Source: Bacillota bacterium (GTDB lineage Bacteria > Bacillota > Clostridia > Lachnospirales > Lachnospiraceae). From it: a stretch of DNA of 64,000 nucleotides. Below, piece after piece: positions 36,577 to 45,812 of the stretch. The DNA is taken from the NCBI GenBank assembly GCA_023398375.1, contig JAEWSH010000101.1, positions 1 to 64,000 of the forward strand, written 5' to 3'. The stretch's first letter is position 1. Each line of letters starts with the position of its first letter. The position numbers and the translations under genes are program-made. The notes under the pieces are model-generated. The model was not told where the DNA came from, did not search any database, and saw nothing but the letters and a program-made list of their open reading frames with translations.

Positions 36577-37347
36577 ATGAAGCTATTAGTTACGATCTGT
36601 GCAAGGGCAGGTTCAAAAGGTGTCAAAAGTAAAAATATCAGAGAATTCTGTGGAAGACCGATTTTATATTATACATTGGCATCATATCAGTTGTTTATCG
36701 AGAAGTATGCAGCAGAATTTCATGATATTACGTTGGCAGTCAATACGGACAGCAGGGAGTTAGTGGAACAGATGGAGAGGTCCGGGATACCGTATGTATC
36801 TATTGCCAGAGAGGAAGAACTGGCCGGCGATTATGTATCAAAAATGAGCGTTATCAGGGATACATTATTAAAAGTTGAGGAACAGACAAAGAAGTGTTAT
36901 GATATCACGGTAGATTTGGATCTGACCTCCCCGATCAGGACAGCAGAAGATATTAAGGGAACGATAGAGACATTGCTTTCAGATGAGAATGCAGATATTT
37001 CCTATAGCGTAACGGAATCAAGACGTTCTCCTTATTTTAACATGGTCTGTATCAAAGAAAATGGATATTACAATACAGTATTAAAGAGTGAATTTGTATC
37101 AAGACAGCAGGTACCAGTGTGCTTTGATATGAATGCATCTATCTATGCGTACCGCAGAAGATATTTAATAGAAGGACAGGCAAATGAGCGGAATGCTGTG
37201 ATATGGCGAATGTCAGATACAGCAGTATTGGATATTGATAGTGAGGAAGATTATGAATTATTGGGAATTCTGATGCGGCATTTTGCAGGTAAGCGGGAAG
37301 AGATACGTGCACTTGTGCACAAGGCAGAAGCAATAGATTGTATGTAG
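36577..37347 (+). CDS. neuA: CMP-nonulosonate cytidylyltransferase (NeuA/PtmB-like)
   Basis: This enzyme activates a nonulosonic acid with CTP to the CMP donor. The 256-residue protein has TICARAGSKGVKSKNI, the family CTP-binding loop. Further segments are ITVDLDLTSPIRT, SRRSPYFNM and AVLDIDSEEDYELL, the last with the metal-site aspartates. It is spaced from neuB and neuC by two oxidoreductases and a membrane transferase, but no other gene here could do this step. Whether the substrate is sialic or legionaminic acid is open. Confidence 0.85.
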   Translation: MKLLVTICARAGSKGVKSKNIREFCGRPILYYTLASYQLFIEKYAAEFHDITLAVNTDSRELVEQMERSGIPYVSIAREEELAGDYVSKMSVIRDTLLKVEEQTKKCYDITVDLDLTSPIRTAEDIKGTIETLLSDENADISYSVTESRRSPYFNMVCIKENGYYNTVLKSEFVSRQQVPVCFDMNASIYAYRRRYLIEGQANERNAVIWRMSDTAVLDIDSEEDYELLGILMRHFAGKREEIRALVHKAEAIDCM

Positions 37348-37390
37348 GGACAGGGGATACAGAAGGCAATTATCAAAGGAATGAGAAAGA

Positions 37391-39412
37391 ATGAAAATAA
37401 CAGATACAATCAACAATAAAATAAAAAAGATAGGTAAGATCGAGTGGTACAGATATCTTAATATACTTTTGCTTGTAATGATGCTGTTACAATTTATGGC
37501 AGTGGTATATGTGAACCTCTTTCAGATGCACCGCCATATGGGATATGATGTATCTTCCTATATGATCAAAGCGATTGAGGTGTGGAAACAGAAGACACTG
37601 TTTGTGGATTTCTGGCAGCACCAAACGACATTATATATTGATAATGCGATGCCGGTTGCAGCATTATTATATGGAATATCAGGGGATATTTTCACCTCTT
37701 ATGGAATTGCCAATATCATTGTCGCTCTATTACTTCTGCTGGTTTACTATAGTATCTGTAAGGAATTGAACTTGCAGAAGACAGCAGCATTGATTTGTAT
37801 GAATTTGTTTTTGTGTCCTTTTCTGATCGAAGACTTGAATAATTGGAACGATCTTGGTTATTTTTCTATGATGTTTACTTCTATGGCTTCTTATGGAGTG
37901 AAATCTTTAACTGTGCTGTTAATTGTGAAGACTACTCTGAATCTGGAGCGGGAGAGGGCGAATAAATGGCTTTTGGCAGCAGCTTCTTTTCTGAGTTTTA
38001 TTGCGGGTCTTTCCAGTGGCTTTTATGTCGCTGTAACGGTCATGGTACCATGCGGATTATACATCATGACTAAATTATTGATAAAGAACAATAGAAAAGC
38101 GATCTGGAATAAACAGACGGCGTATGTGATTGGAAATGGTGCATTATTATTTCTGGGTAAGATAATATCAGAAAAAATAATACATTTCGTGTCAACTGAC
38201 AGTGAAATGATGTGGGTCGGTCTGACACAGTTCTCAAAAAATCTGGCTTCTATCTTTGTGGGATTCCTGCAGTTAACGCAGGCTCTTCCGGCAGAAGACG
38301 GCATAGAGATATTGAATCGCCGCGGAATCCTATATCTGTTTCCGTATTTCATCGTTCTGGTATGCATTCTCGCATTTATCACAGTGCTTGTACAGACTTG
38401 CAGGAACTATAAAGAACCGGGACAGCCGGTTCTGCTTATTTATGTTGTTTTGTTTAATATATTTCTCTTTTCGATTGTATACACGACCTATGGCGGAAGA
38501 ATATTTGAGGAAAGATATCTGATAGAGCTCTTTCTGATGATCATACTGATGGTGGGAATATTCCTGAGCAGCTTAAATGATGCATTGATCTTTAAGTGGC
38601 TGATTGTAATCGGATTAACAGGAAGTATTGCGATGATAGATATAAAGTCGGATCACACGTATATGACTACCCTGAATAATTATAAGGAACTGAAGGAAAT
38701 TACGGAAAAGGTGGCAAAGATCGATTCGCCGGTGGTATATCTGATCGGTGATGATATCATGTGTGAGCAGCGTAATCTCCGTCCGATCGATACCACAAAA
38801 ATCTATAAGTCTTTTAACGAGACAGGTTCCGTGCATCATTATGGAGATTACACCTATTATGATGAAAATGGAGAGTATAAAGGCAGGACGATCATGGTGA
38901 CCACGGAGGAAAGCTATCCAAAGATACCGGGTTATATCATTGACAAATATACGTATTATGATAAAGTGGGGAAATATAAAATATACACATCAGATGTGAA
39001 CATCATCGATAATATGGCAGGAATCACAAGATTTCCGGTCAGTATAGATTATCCTTATACACCAGAGATAAAGACACAGAACGGTGCGCTCTGGGAGGAT
39101 GGAACCTTCCTGTCGGATGGGACGGAAGGGTGCGTAATGCAGAGTGATCCTTCGGACGTTATAGAAGGCACCTATGACATTACCATTCATTATGAAATCG
39201 TGGAAAGCAGCGAAGAGGAACCGGCAAGATTTGAGATCGCGGTAGATGATATGACACGACTATCGGAAGTGCTTGATGCTGACGGTAAGACAAAAGTGAT
39301 AAATAGTGTACAATTTGGTAAAGAAGATACAGTTTCGCAGATGGTATACCGGATTATGACGGCACAGAATACAAAAATCAGAATTTCATCAATACAGTTT
39401 GTGAGACAATAA
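37391..39412 (+). CDS. large GT-C-like membrane protein with C-terminal beta domain
   Basis: The 673-residue protein has about 11 membrane spans in its first 430 residues. The first outer loop begins HMGYDVSSYM, placing an acidic residue where GT-C transferases have theirs. Residues about 430-550 are a soluble region, and the last 120 form a beta-rich domain (EGTYDITIHYEI, ARFEIAVDD) that may bind carbohydrate. I would call it a probable polyprenyl-phosphate-sugar-dependent glycosyltransferase; a polymerase is an alternative. An AAGGA site precedes the ATG. Confidence 0.6.
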   Translation: MKITDTINNKIKKIGKIEWYRYLNILLLVMMLLQFMAVVYVNLFQMHRHMGYDVSSYMIKAIEVWKQKTLFVDFWQHQTTLYIDNAMPVAALLYGISGDIFTSYGIANIIVALLLLLVYYSICKELNLQKTAALICMNLFLCPFLIEDLNNWNDLGYFSMMFTSMASYGVKSLTVLLIVKTTLNLERERANKWLLAAASFLSFIAGLSSGFYVAVTVMVPCGLYIMTKLLIKNNRKAIWNKQTAYVIGNGALLFLGKIISEKIIHFVSTDSEMMWVGLTQFSKNLASIFVGFLQLTQALPAEDGIEILNRRGILYLFPYFIVLVCILAFITVLVQTCRNYKEPGQPVLLIYVVLFNIFLFSIVYTTYGGRIFEERYLIELFLMIILMVGIFLSSLNDALIFKWLIVIGLTGSIAMIDIKSDHTYMTTLNNYKELKEITEKVAKIDSPVVYLIGDDIMCEQRNLRPIDTTKIYKSFNETGSVHHYGDYTYYDENGEYKGRTIMVTTEESYPKIPGYIIDKYTYYDKVGKYKIYTSDVNIIDNMAGITRFPVSIDYPYTPEIKTQNGALWEDGTFLSDGTEGCVMQSDPSDVIEGTYDITIHYEIVESSEEEPARFEIAVDDMTRLSEVLDADGKTKVINSVQFGKEDTVSQMVYRIMTAQNTKIRISSIQFVRQ

Positions 39413-39440
39413 GTCGTAAAAAGGGTAGGAGATAGAACGG

Positions 39441-40739
39441 ATGATAAAGAAAATATATACTTGTTTTTGTACGGATGTCATTCATGAGGGACATAAAAAT
39501 ATCATAGTGCAGGCCAGAAAATATGGCAAGGTCATCCTTGGGGTATTGAGTGATGAAGCTATGATCAGATATAACCGTTTTCCCACGATCCCCTTTGAAC
39601 AGAGAATGAATCTGGTGAGGGCAATAGAGGGGGTAGAGGAGGTCGTGATTCAGGATACGATCATGTATGATGGGATCATTGCGCGTATCAGACCGGATTA
39701 TGTCATTCATGGAGATAATTGGACCAGCGGACCTGAACAGGCAATCAGGAAAAATGTATTGCAATTGTTAAGTGAGTATGGCGGCGAACTGATCGAAGTT
39801 CCTTACACTTGTAACGAAAATGTACGTAAGATCGATGACAGGATCAAGGAAAAGCTGGCCATGCCGGAATTCCGCAGAAAGAGACTGCGCCAATTGCTGG
39901 CAATGCGTGATATCGTAAAAGCATTGGAAGTACACAGTGGACTTACAGGATTGATTGCAGAGAAGACAGTCGTGGAAGATGGGGAGAATCTGGATCAGTT
40001 CGATGCGATGTGGATATCCAGTCTGTGTGATTCTACAGCCAAAGGCAAACCGGATATTGAACTGGTAGATATGTCTTCAAGGCTCAGAACGATCGATGAT
40101 GTCATGGAAGTAACGACAAAACCAATTATACTGGATGGGGATACCGGCGGATTGATCGAGCATTTTGTATACAATGTCAGAACGTTGGAGCGAATGGGTG
40201 TATCTGCAGTTATTATTGAGGATAAGACAGGACTGAAGAAGAATTCTTTATTTGGCACGGAAGTAGCGCAGAGTCAGGACAGCATCCAGAATTTCTGTCA
40301 TAAAATAAGCGCCGGTAAAAATGTACAGAGAACAGATGATTTTATGATCATCGCACGTATTGAAAGTCTGATTCTGGAAAAAGGGATGGAGGATGCCCTG
40401 ACGCGCGCAAGAGCTTATGCGGCAGCAGGCGCGGATGGCATCATGATACATAGCAGAAAGAAATCTTCGGATGAGATATTTGAATTCTGCGATAAGTTCA
40501 GAGAGGAAGACAAAGAGACACCGATCGTGGTGGTTCCTACTTCATTTAACAGTGTTACGGAGGCAGAGCTTGCATCGCATGGAGTTAATATAGTGATTTA
40601 TGCAAATCAGCTGACCAGAAGTGCATTTCCGGCAATGACGAACACAGCAAAAGAGATATTGACGCATCATCGTGCACTGGAGGCAGACGAAAATCTTATG
40701 CCATTTCAGGATATTATTACATTAATTGAAGAATTGTAG
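39441..40739 (+). CDS. nucleotidyltransferase - phosphoenolpyruvate mutase fusion
   Basis: Residues about 150-432 are PEP mutase (PepM), which turns PEP into phosphonopyruvate and starts phosphonate biosynthesis. The diagnostic loop is EDKTGLKKNS, with LDGDTGG upstream. Residues 1-140 are a TagD-like nucleotidyltransferase fold with HEGH and FEQRMNLVRAI. The ISTT-type motif is missing, being replaced by CNENVRKIDD, so this domain may bind but not process nucleotide. Such fusions are known in AEP clusters. The gene leads the three-gene pathway completed by the next two, with gaps of 9 and 14 bases. Confidence 0.9.
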   Translation: MIKKIYTCFCTDVIHEGHKNIIVQARKYGKVILGVLSDEAMIRYNRFPTIPFEQRMNLVRAIEGVEEVVIQDTIMYDGIIARIRPDYVIHGDNWTSGPEQAIRKNVLQLLSEYGGELIEVPYTCNENVRKIDDRIKEKLAMPEFRRKRLRQLLAMRDIVKALEVHSGLTGLIAEKTVVEDGENLDQFDAMWISSLCDSTAKGKPDIELVDMSSRLRTIDDVMEVTTKPIILDGDTGGLIEHFVYNVRTLERMGVSAVIIEDKTGLKKNSLFGTEVAQSQDSIQNFCHKISAGKNVQRTDDFMIIARIESLILEKGMEDALTRARAYAAAGADGIMIHSRKKSSDEIFEFCDKFREEDKETPIVVVPTSFNSVTEAELASHGVNIVIYANQLTRSAFPAMTNTAKEILTHHRALEADENLMPFQDIITLIEEL

Positions 40740-40748
40740 GGAAAGCTA

Positions 40749-42569
40749 ATGGAAAATGCATTTTTAATGGCAGCGGGAATGGGAACGAGATTACGACCGA
40801 TTACCGAATCAATACCGAAGCCACTTGTAAAGGTACATGGAGTGCCAATGATAGAGACTGTGATAGAAGCTTTATTAGTAAGAAAAGTGGACAGGATCTA
40901 TATCATCACAGGATATCTCAAAGAACAGTTTTTATATTTACAGGATAAATATGAGAATGTGGAGCTGATTGAAAATACGGAATATGAGCATATTAATAAT
41001 ATATCATCGATCTATGCTGTGAAGGATCTGCTGGGGAACTCGGATTGCTTTATTTGTGAAGCGGATCTGTATATTCCCGAAAAGAATGTTTTTGATGTGG
41101 AACTGGAAAGTTCCTGCTATTTTGGGAAAATGGTAAAAGGCCATTCTGCTGACTGGGTTTTTGAGCAGGAGGACGGCAGGATCACCCGGGTAGGAAAAGG
41201 TGGGACAGATTGTTACAATATGGCAGGCATCTCCTATTTTCACAAAAAGGATGCGCAGCATATCGCAAATGCGGTCGCCTATGGATATACGCAGCCAGGT
41301 TTCGAGAATCTGTTCTGGGATGAGATCGTTGACCGGGAATTAGATACGTTACAATTGACCGTTCATCCGGTACAGGAGGGACAGATCATAGAAATTGATA
41401 ATCTGGAAGAATTACAGGTAGTTGATTCTTCTTATAAAGCCATAAATAGTAAGAGAAATATTTTGTTGAATCCGGGTCCGGCAACGACAACGGATAGCGT
41501 TAAAATAGCACAGATCGTTCCGGACATCTGTCCAAGAGAAAAAGAGTTCGCGGATCTCATGAAGGAGATGAGGCAGGATCTCACTAAGATCGTACATGGT
41601 GATCCTGAGCAATATACGACAGTCATGTTCTGTGGTTCAGGCACGATCAATATGGATGTCTGTCTGAATTCACTGGTGCCGGAAAATGGAAAAGTACTCA
41701 TTATCAACAACGGAGCTTATAGCCAGAGAGCGGCAGAAATATGTGAATATTATGGAATTCCTTTTGTCAATGCAGCTTTTGCCTATGATGAATTACCGGA
41801 CCTGGATAAGATAGAAGAGATATTGGAAAAAGATGATACGATAGCACTTGTTTATTCGACACATAACGAGACTGGAACCGGTATCCTGAATCCTATCCGC
41901 GAGATTGGTGCCCTGGCGCATAAATACAATGCGGTTTCAGTGGTAGATACGACATCCACGTATGCGATGCGTCCGATCGATATCGGGAAGGATCATATTG
42001 ACTTCTGTATGTCAAGTGCGCAGAAAGGCTTAATGGCTATGACAGGCCTTTCTTTTGTGGTAGGGAAAAAAGAAGTGATCGAAAGATCTCAGAACTATCC
42101 GAAGCGCTCCTATTATTGTAACTTATATTTGCAATATAGATTTTTTGAAGAGAAGGGTGAGATGCATTTCACGCCGCCGGTACAGACGATCTATGCAGCA
42201 AGACAGGCGATCAGGGAATATTTTGCCGAAGGTGAGGCAGCAAAATGGGCACGTCACACCAGAGTCTTTGCAGCGATCCACAAGGGAATCAAAGAACTCG
42301 GATTCAAAGACCTGATAAAGCGAGAATGGCAGGCAGGACTGGTGGTGTCTGTGTTATATCCAACGGATCCGAATTGGAATTTTGAGAAAGTACACGATTA
42401 CTGTTATGAGAAAGGATATACGATATATCCGGGAAAAGTAGACAGAATGGATACCTTCCGTCTCTGTGCATTAGGTGCGATCGATGAGCAGGATATCGTG
42501 AATTTTTTCCAGACCTTGAAAGAGGCATTGATTGTGAATCAGATAGCGGTGCCGGTCGAATATAAATAA
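40749..42569 (+). CDS. pntC: PntC-type CTP:2-aminoethylphosphonate cytidylyltransferase - AEP transaminase fusion
   Basis: Residues about 1-235 are a LicC-like nucleotidyltransferase: MAAGMGTRLRPITESIPKPL, then ICEADLYI. Residues about 240-600 are 2-aminoethylphosphonate:pyruvate transaminase, starting NILLNPGPATTTDSV, with the PLP lysine in SSAQKGLMAM. The transaminase half works in the synthetic direction to make 2-aminoethylphosphonate, and the other half activates it to CMP-AEP. This domain order matches PntC, described in Treponema denticola. Between PEP mutase and the decarboxylase the assignment is strong. CMP-AEP would be the donor for the LicD protein two genes on. Confidence 0.9.
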   Translation: MENAFLMAAGMGTRLRPITESIPKPLVKVHGVPMIETVIEALLVRKVDRIYIITGYLKEQFLYLQDKYENVELIENTEYEHINNISSIYAVKDLLGNSDCFICEADLYIPEKNVFDVELESSCYFGKMVKGHSADWVFEQEDGRITRVGKGGTDCYNMAGISYFHKKDAQHIANAVAYGYTQPGFENLFWDEIVDRELDTLQLTVHPVQEGQIIEIDNLEELQVVDSSYKAINSKRNILLNPGPATTTDSVKIAQIVPDICPREKEFADLMKEMRQDLTKIVHGDPEQYTTVMFCGSGTINMDVCLNSLVPENGKVLIINNGAYSQRAAEICEYYGIPFVNAAFAYDELPDLDKIEEILEKDDTIALVYSTHNETGTGILNPIREIGALAHKYNAVSVVDTTSTYAMRPIDIGKDHIDFCMSSAQKGLMAMTGLSFVVGKKEVIERSQNYPKRSYYCNLYLQYRFFEEKGEMHFTPPVQTIYAARQAIREYFAEGEAAKWARHTRVFAAIHKGIKELGFKDLIKREWQAGLVVSVLYPTDPNWNFEKVHDYCYEKGYTIYPGKVDRMDTFRLCALGAIDEQDIVNFFQTLKEALIVNQIAVPVEYK

Positions 42570-42583
42570 TAAAGAGGTGTTAT

Positions 42584-43720
42584 ATGCAGGTAAGATTTTT
42601 TACAGGTTGTATCAGAAAACTGGGAATAGAGACAATTGCAGGGGTACCGGATTCGACTCTGAAGACATTTTGTGAGTATCTGAATTTTGGAAATGAAGAA
42701 CGGTTTCAGCATTATGTGCCGGCGAATGAAGGTGCAGCAGTGGGACTCGCGATCGGAACTTATCTCTCAACGGGAAGACCGGCCTGTGTATACATGCAGA
42801 ACAGCGGATTGGGAAATGTCGTAAATCCACTGACGTCGCTGGTGAATAAAGAAGTCTATGGAATACCGATGCTCTTTATAATCGGTTGGAGAGGCGAGCC
42901 GGGAGAACACGATGAACCACAGCACAAATTTATGGGAAGAATAACGGAAAGCCTGTTGGATTGCCTGGAGATAGCACATGGTGTCGTGGATAAGCACACG
43001 ACTGAAGAACAGGCAGAGCTATTATGGAAAGAAGCAGACAAATGTCTGAAAGAAAATAAGCAGTATGCTCTGATAGTAAAAAAAGATACTTTTGCAAAAG
43101 AAAAATTTACGAAATATGACAATGGATATGAATTGTCTCGTGAGAAAACGATTGCTACCCTTTTGAATCATATATCACAAGGGGATATCATCGTGTCCAC
43201 TACGGGTAAGATATCCAGAGAAGTATATGAACAATGTGATAACATGGGAAGAAGCCATGACCAGGCATTTCTCACGGTAGGAGGAATGGGACATGCATCA
43301 ATGATCGCATTGGAAATAGCAGAGTCACAGAAAGAGAAAAAAGTCATCTGTTTTGATGGCGACGGAGCAGTGCTGATGCATATGGGAAGTCTTGCATTGA
43401 TTGCCAAAAAGGCACCCGATAATTATATCCATGTCCTTTTAAATAACGATGTGCATGAATCGGTGGGAGGGATGCCAACAGGCGCCTGCGGATTACGGTA
43501 TCATAAGATCGCAGATGCATGTGGTTATCAAAAAAGCTATTGTATCCGGACGGAATCAGAACTGGAAGAGATGGGAAGAAAGCTGAAGGAACTGAAGGGT
43601 CCGGTCTTTGTGGAGATCTTAGTGCAGAATGCTTCGCGGGAAGACCTTGGAAGGCCTGTTGAGACAGCGCGGGATAATCTGGAACAATTTATGAAATATC
43701 ATGAATTTGTCAGGAGATAG
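42584..43720 (+). CDS. ppd: phosphonopyruvate decarboxylase
   Basis: Ppd drives the unfavourable PEP mutase reaction by decarboxylating phosphonopyruvate to phosphonoacetaldehyde with thiamine diphosphate. The 378-residue single-chain protein has the cofactor glutamate in ANEGAAVGLA. The ThDP-magnesium motif runs from FDGDGAVLMH to HVLLNND, and GGMPTG follows. Length and order match Ppd rather than sulfopyruvate decarboxylase, and the neighbours confirm the pathway. GAGGTG precedes the ATG. Confidence 0.9.
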   Translation: MQVRFFTGCIRKLGIETIAGVPDSTLKTFCEYLNFGNEERFQHYVPANEGAAVGLAIGTYLSTGRPACVYMQNSGLGNVVNPLTSLVNKEVYGIPMLFIIGWRGEPGEHDEPQHKFMGRITESLLDCLEIAHGVVDKHTTEEQAELLWKEADKCLKENKQYALIVKKDTFAKEKFTKYDNGYELSREKTIATLLNHISQGDIIVSTTGKISREVYEQCDNMGRSHDQAFLTVGGMGHASMIALEIAESQKEKKVICFDGDGAVLMHMGSLALIAKKAPDNYIHVLLNNDVHESVGGMPTGACGLRYHKIADACGYQKSYCIRTESELEEMGRKLKELKGPVFVEILVQNASREDLGRPVETARDNLEQFMKYHEFVRR

Positions 43721-43724
43721 TGCA

Positions 43725-44843
43725 ATGAAAGTATTACATTTATTAAGCGCGGGAAATATTGGCGGTATAGAAGTACTGTGTAAGGATATCGCACAGAAGG
43801 ATAAAGAGAATAATATCTTTGCTTTTTTATTTGACGGCGGAGCCATAGAAGATAAAATCAGGGAGATAGGAGCACCGGTATATTCCGTTTATAAAGAGAA
43901 GAGGCGGAATGTCTGGAAGCGGATGCGCATTCTGGATACTATCTGTGAGGAGAATCAGATTAAAGCAGTACTGGTCCACAATGACGGAATCTCAATACTG
44001 ATCTACTATCTGCTATTGGCAGGGCGGAAACGAAATATATATTTTATCAGATATTTTCATTCTGTTTTTGAAGAAAAGTATTATTATGACGGCAATATAC
44101 TAACGAACAGATTAAAGAAATATCTGATTTGCCAGTCGCTGAAGAAATCCGACTGCATAGTGGCAGTCTCTAAATGTGTAGAACGTAGCTTTGTTGACAA
44201 TTTTGAAGTAGACCGGCGAAAAATGCATGTGATCTATAATGGGATCAGCGAAGCACTTTTTACGAATAGTGAGGAAAAAAGGAAAAAGGAAAATAATAAA
44301 ATTGAAATCATATATGTTGGGAGACTTGTTGACGTAAAGGGTATTGATATCCTATTGGAGGCTTTTGGCAGATTGCTGGAGAAGAAGCCGGAAGCAAGAT
44401 TGCGCCTGATAGGAGATGGAGATGCAAGGAATAGCTATCAGGAGCAGGTACGTTCGATGAGAATCGGGCAAAGTGTCATATTTGAAGGATTTCAAATGGA
44501 AAAGGAACGGTATTTCCAAGAGGCAGATATTTTTGTATATCCGTCCAGATGTGAGGAAGCCTTTGGAATCTCTATTGTTGAGGCTATGGCATATGGATTG
44601 CTTTGTATTGCATCAAATGCCGGAGGCGTTCCTGAGATTATAAAAGACAGACAAAATGGTTTTTTATTTAAAAGTGAAGATAGTGTGGATTTGGAAAACA
44701 AATTGTTGCTGGCAATTTCATCAATAGAAGAAAGACAGGAGCAGGAGATGTCGTTACAGGCAAAAAAGACTGCTCATTTTTTTACCATCGAAAATACGAT
44801 CAGACAATTGGAAGAATTATACCAGTCATTAGAAGGCAAATAG
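43725..44843 (+). CDS. GT4 glycosyltransferase
   Basis: The 372-residue GT-B enzyme has an N-terminal acceptor domain (LHLLSAGNIGGIEV) and a clear GT4 donor domain (IIYVGRLVDVKGIDIL, then SRCEEAFGISIVEAMAYG). It is cytoplasmic. Its place between the phosphonate genes and a LicD gene suggests that it adds the sugar to which aminoethylphosphonate is attached; this is inferred. AGGAG lies eight bases before the ATG at 43725, just after the decarboxylase stop. Confidence 0.85.
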   Translation: MKVLHLLSAGNIGGIEVLCKDIAQKDKENNIFAFLFDGGAIEDKIREIGAPVYSVYKEKRRNVWKRMRILDTICEENQIKAVLVHNDGISILIYYLLLAGRKRNIYFIRYFHSVFEEKYYYDGNILTNRLKKYLICQSLKKSDCIVAVSKCVERSFVDNFEVDRRKMHVIYNGISEALFTNSEEKRKKENNKIEIIYVGRLVDVKGIDILLEAFGRLLEKKPEARLRLIGDGDARNSYQEQVRSMRIGQSVIFEGFQMEKERYFQEADIFVYPSRCEEAFGISIVEAMAYGLLCIASNAGGVPEIIKDRQNGFLFKSEDSVDLENKLLLAISSIEERQEQEMSLQAKKTAHFFTIENTIRQLEELYQSLEGK

Positions 44844-44870
44844 GACTATAACGGGAAGTGTGGAATTAAT

Positions 44871-45710
44871 ATGACAAAAGATGAATTAAGGAAAGTTCAG
44901 GAACTGCAGCTTGGAATACTGAAAGAAGTAAAGAGAGTATGTGAAAAATATAAGATACGGTATTTTCTGGATGCAGGAACACTCCTTGGGGCAATCAGAC
45001 ACGACGGATTTATACCCTGGGATGATGATCTTGATATTGCAATGGAACGTTCAGAATATGAACGCTTTATTCAGGTCGCACAGAGGGAATTGGGTACAGA
45101 ATATTTTTTACAGACCCAGGAGACGGATGAACATTATGGGCTTCCTTTTGCAAAAGTCAGATTAACCGGGACACAATTTTTAGAAAATAAATCAAAAAGA
45201 TCAAAAGCACATGATGAGATTTTTATTGATATTTTTCCGTATGATACAATGCCGGCGGGGCATTTTGAGCAGAAGATAATTGCTTTTCGATTGAAGGTAT
45301 TGTCTCATCTGGATCTGATTAAGCATGGCTATGAGGTATGGAGCGGAGAAAGTACTGCGAACATGATAAAATTCATACCGTTCCGCTTATTGGCACTTGT
45401 TTTTAGTAAGCGATACATAAAAAATAAAAGGAAGCAGATCATTACGGCAGAGAATAAAAAGAAGAGTCAAAGGGTATGGATACAGGATGGACAAAATTAT
45501 ATGAGGTGGAATTATCCAGCTGGTCTTTTGGAACATTTTACAGAGCATGTGTTTGAAAATGAGAATTTTCTGATTCCGGCAGAGTATGACACATGGCTGA
45601 GAATAACATATGGGGATTATATGCAATTACCGCCGGAGGACCAACGTGGTGATTATCATCAGATCATCAAAATAAATTTTGGAAAATATGCGGATCAGGA
45701 TATATTTTAG
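44871..45710 (+). CDS. LicD-family transferase, probable aminoethylphosphonate transferase
   Basis: This compact 279-residue LicD protein has FLDAGTLLGAIRHDGFIPWD followed by DDLDIA, the conserved acid cluster, and FIDIFPYD. LicD proteins transfer phosphocholine from CDP-choline to surface sugars. Here the co-located pathway makes CMP-aminoethylphosphonate, so transfer of that phosphonate is the natural prediction. A phosphodiester group from the TagD-like enzyme upstream is an alternative. Its stop codon lies inside the first copy of an 18-bp direct repeat, and a strong promoter follows. Confidence 0.82.
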   Translation: MTKDELRKVQELQLGILKEVKRVCEKYKIRYFLDAGTLLGAIRHDGFIPWDDDLDIAMERSEYERFIQVAQRELGTEYFLQTQETDEHYGLPFAKVRLTGTQFLENKSKRSKAHDEIFIDIFPYDTMPAGHFEQKIIAFRLKVLSHLDLIKHGYEVWSGESTANMIKFIPFRLLALVFSKRYIKNKRKQIITAENKKKSQRVWIQDGQNYMRWNYPAGLLEHFTEHVFENENFLIPAEYDTWLRITYGDYMQLPPEDQRGDYHQIIKINFGKYADQDIF

Positions 45711-45753
45711 AATTATTTAATAGTATAATTACTTGATTTTAGAATTATTTAAT
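45704..45753. repeat. 18-bp direct repeat overlapping the licD stop
   Basis: Identical 18-base copies lie at 45704-45721 and 45736-45753, separated by 14 bases. The first carries the LicD stop codon. The second abuts the -35 box at 45754. As with the 26-bp tandem repeat at 10177, the duplication sits immediately upstream of a consensus promoter. Confidence 0.88.
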
Positions 45754-45782
45754 TTGACACAATATGGAAGAAAACTTATTCT
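45754..45782 (+). promoter_or_regulatory. strong sigma-A-type promoter for the CotH/VTC block
   Basis: TTGACA at 45754-45759 and TATTCT at 45777-45782 are 17 bases apart, 30 bases before the CotH start codon. It divides the phosphonate block from the CotH block, so the latter can be expressed separately. Confidence 0.75.
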
Positions 45783-45812
45783 TATGTGTAGTGTATGGTG
45801 AAGGAATGTTAT

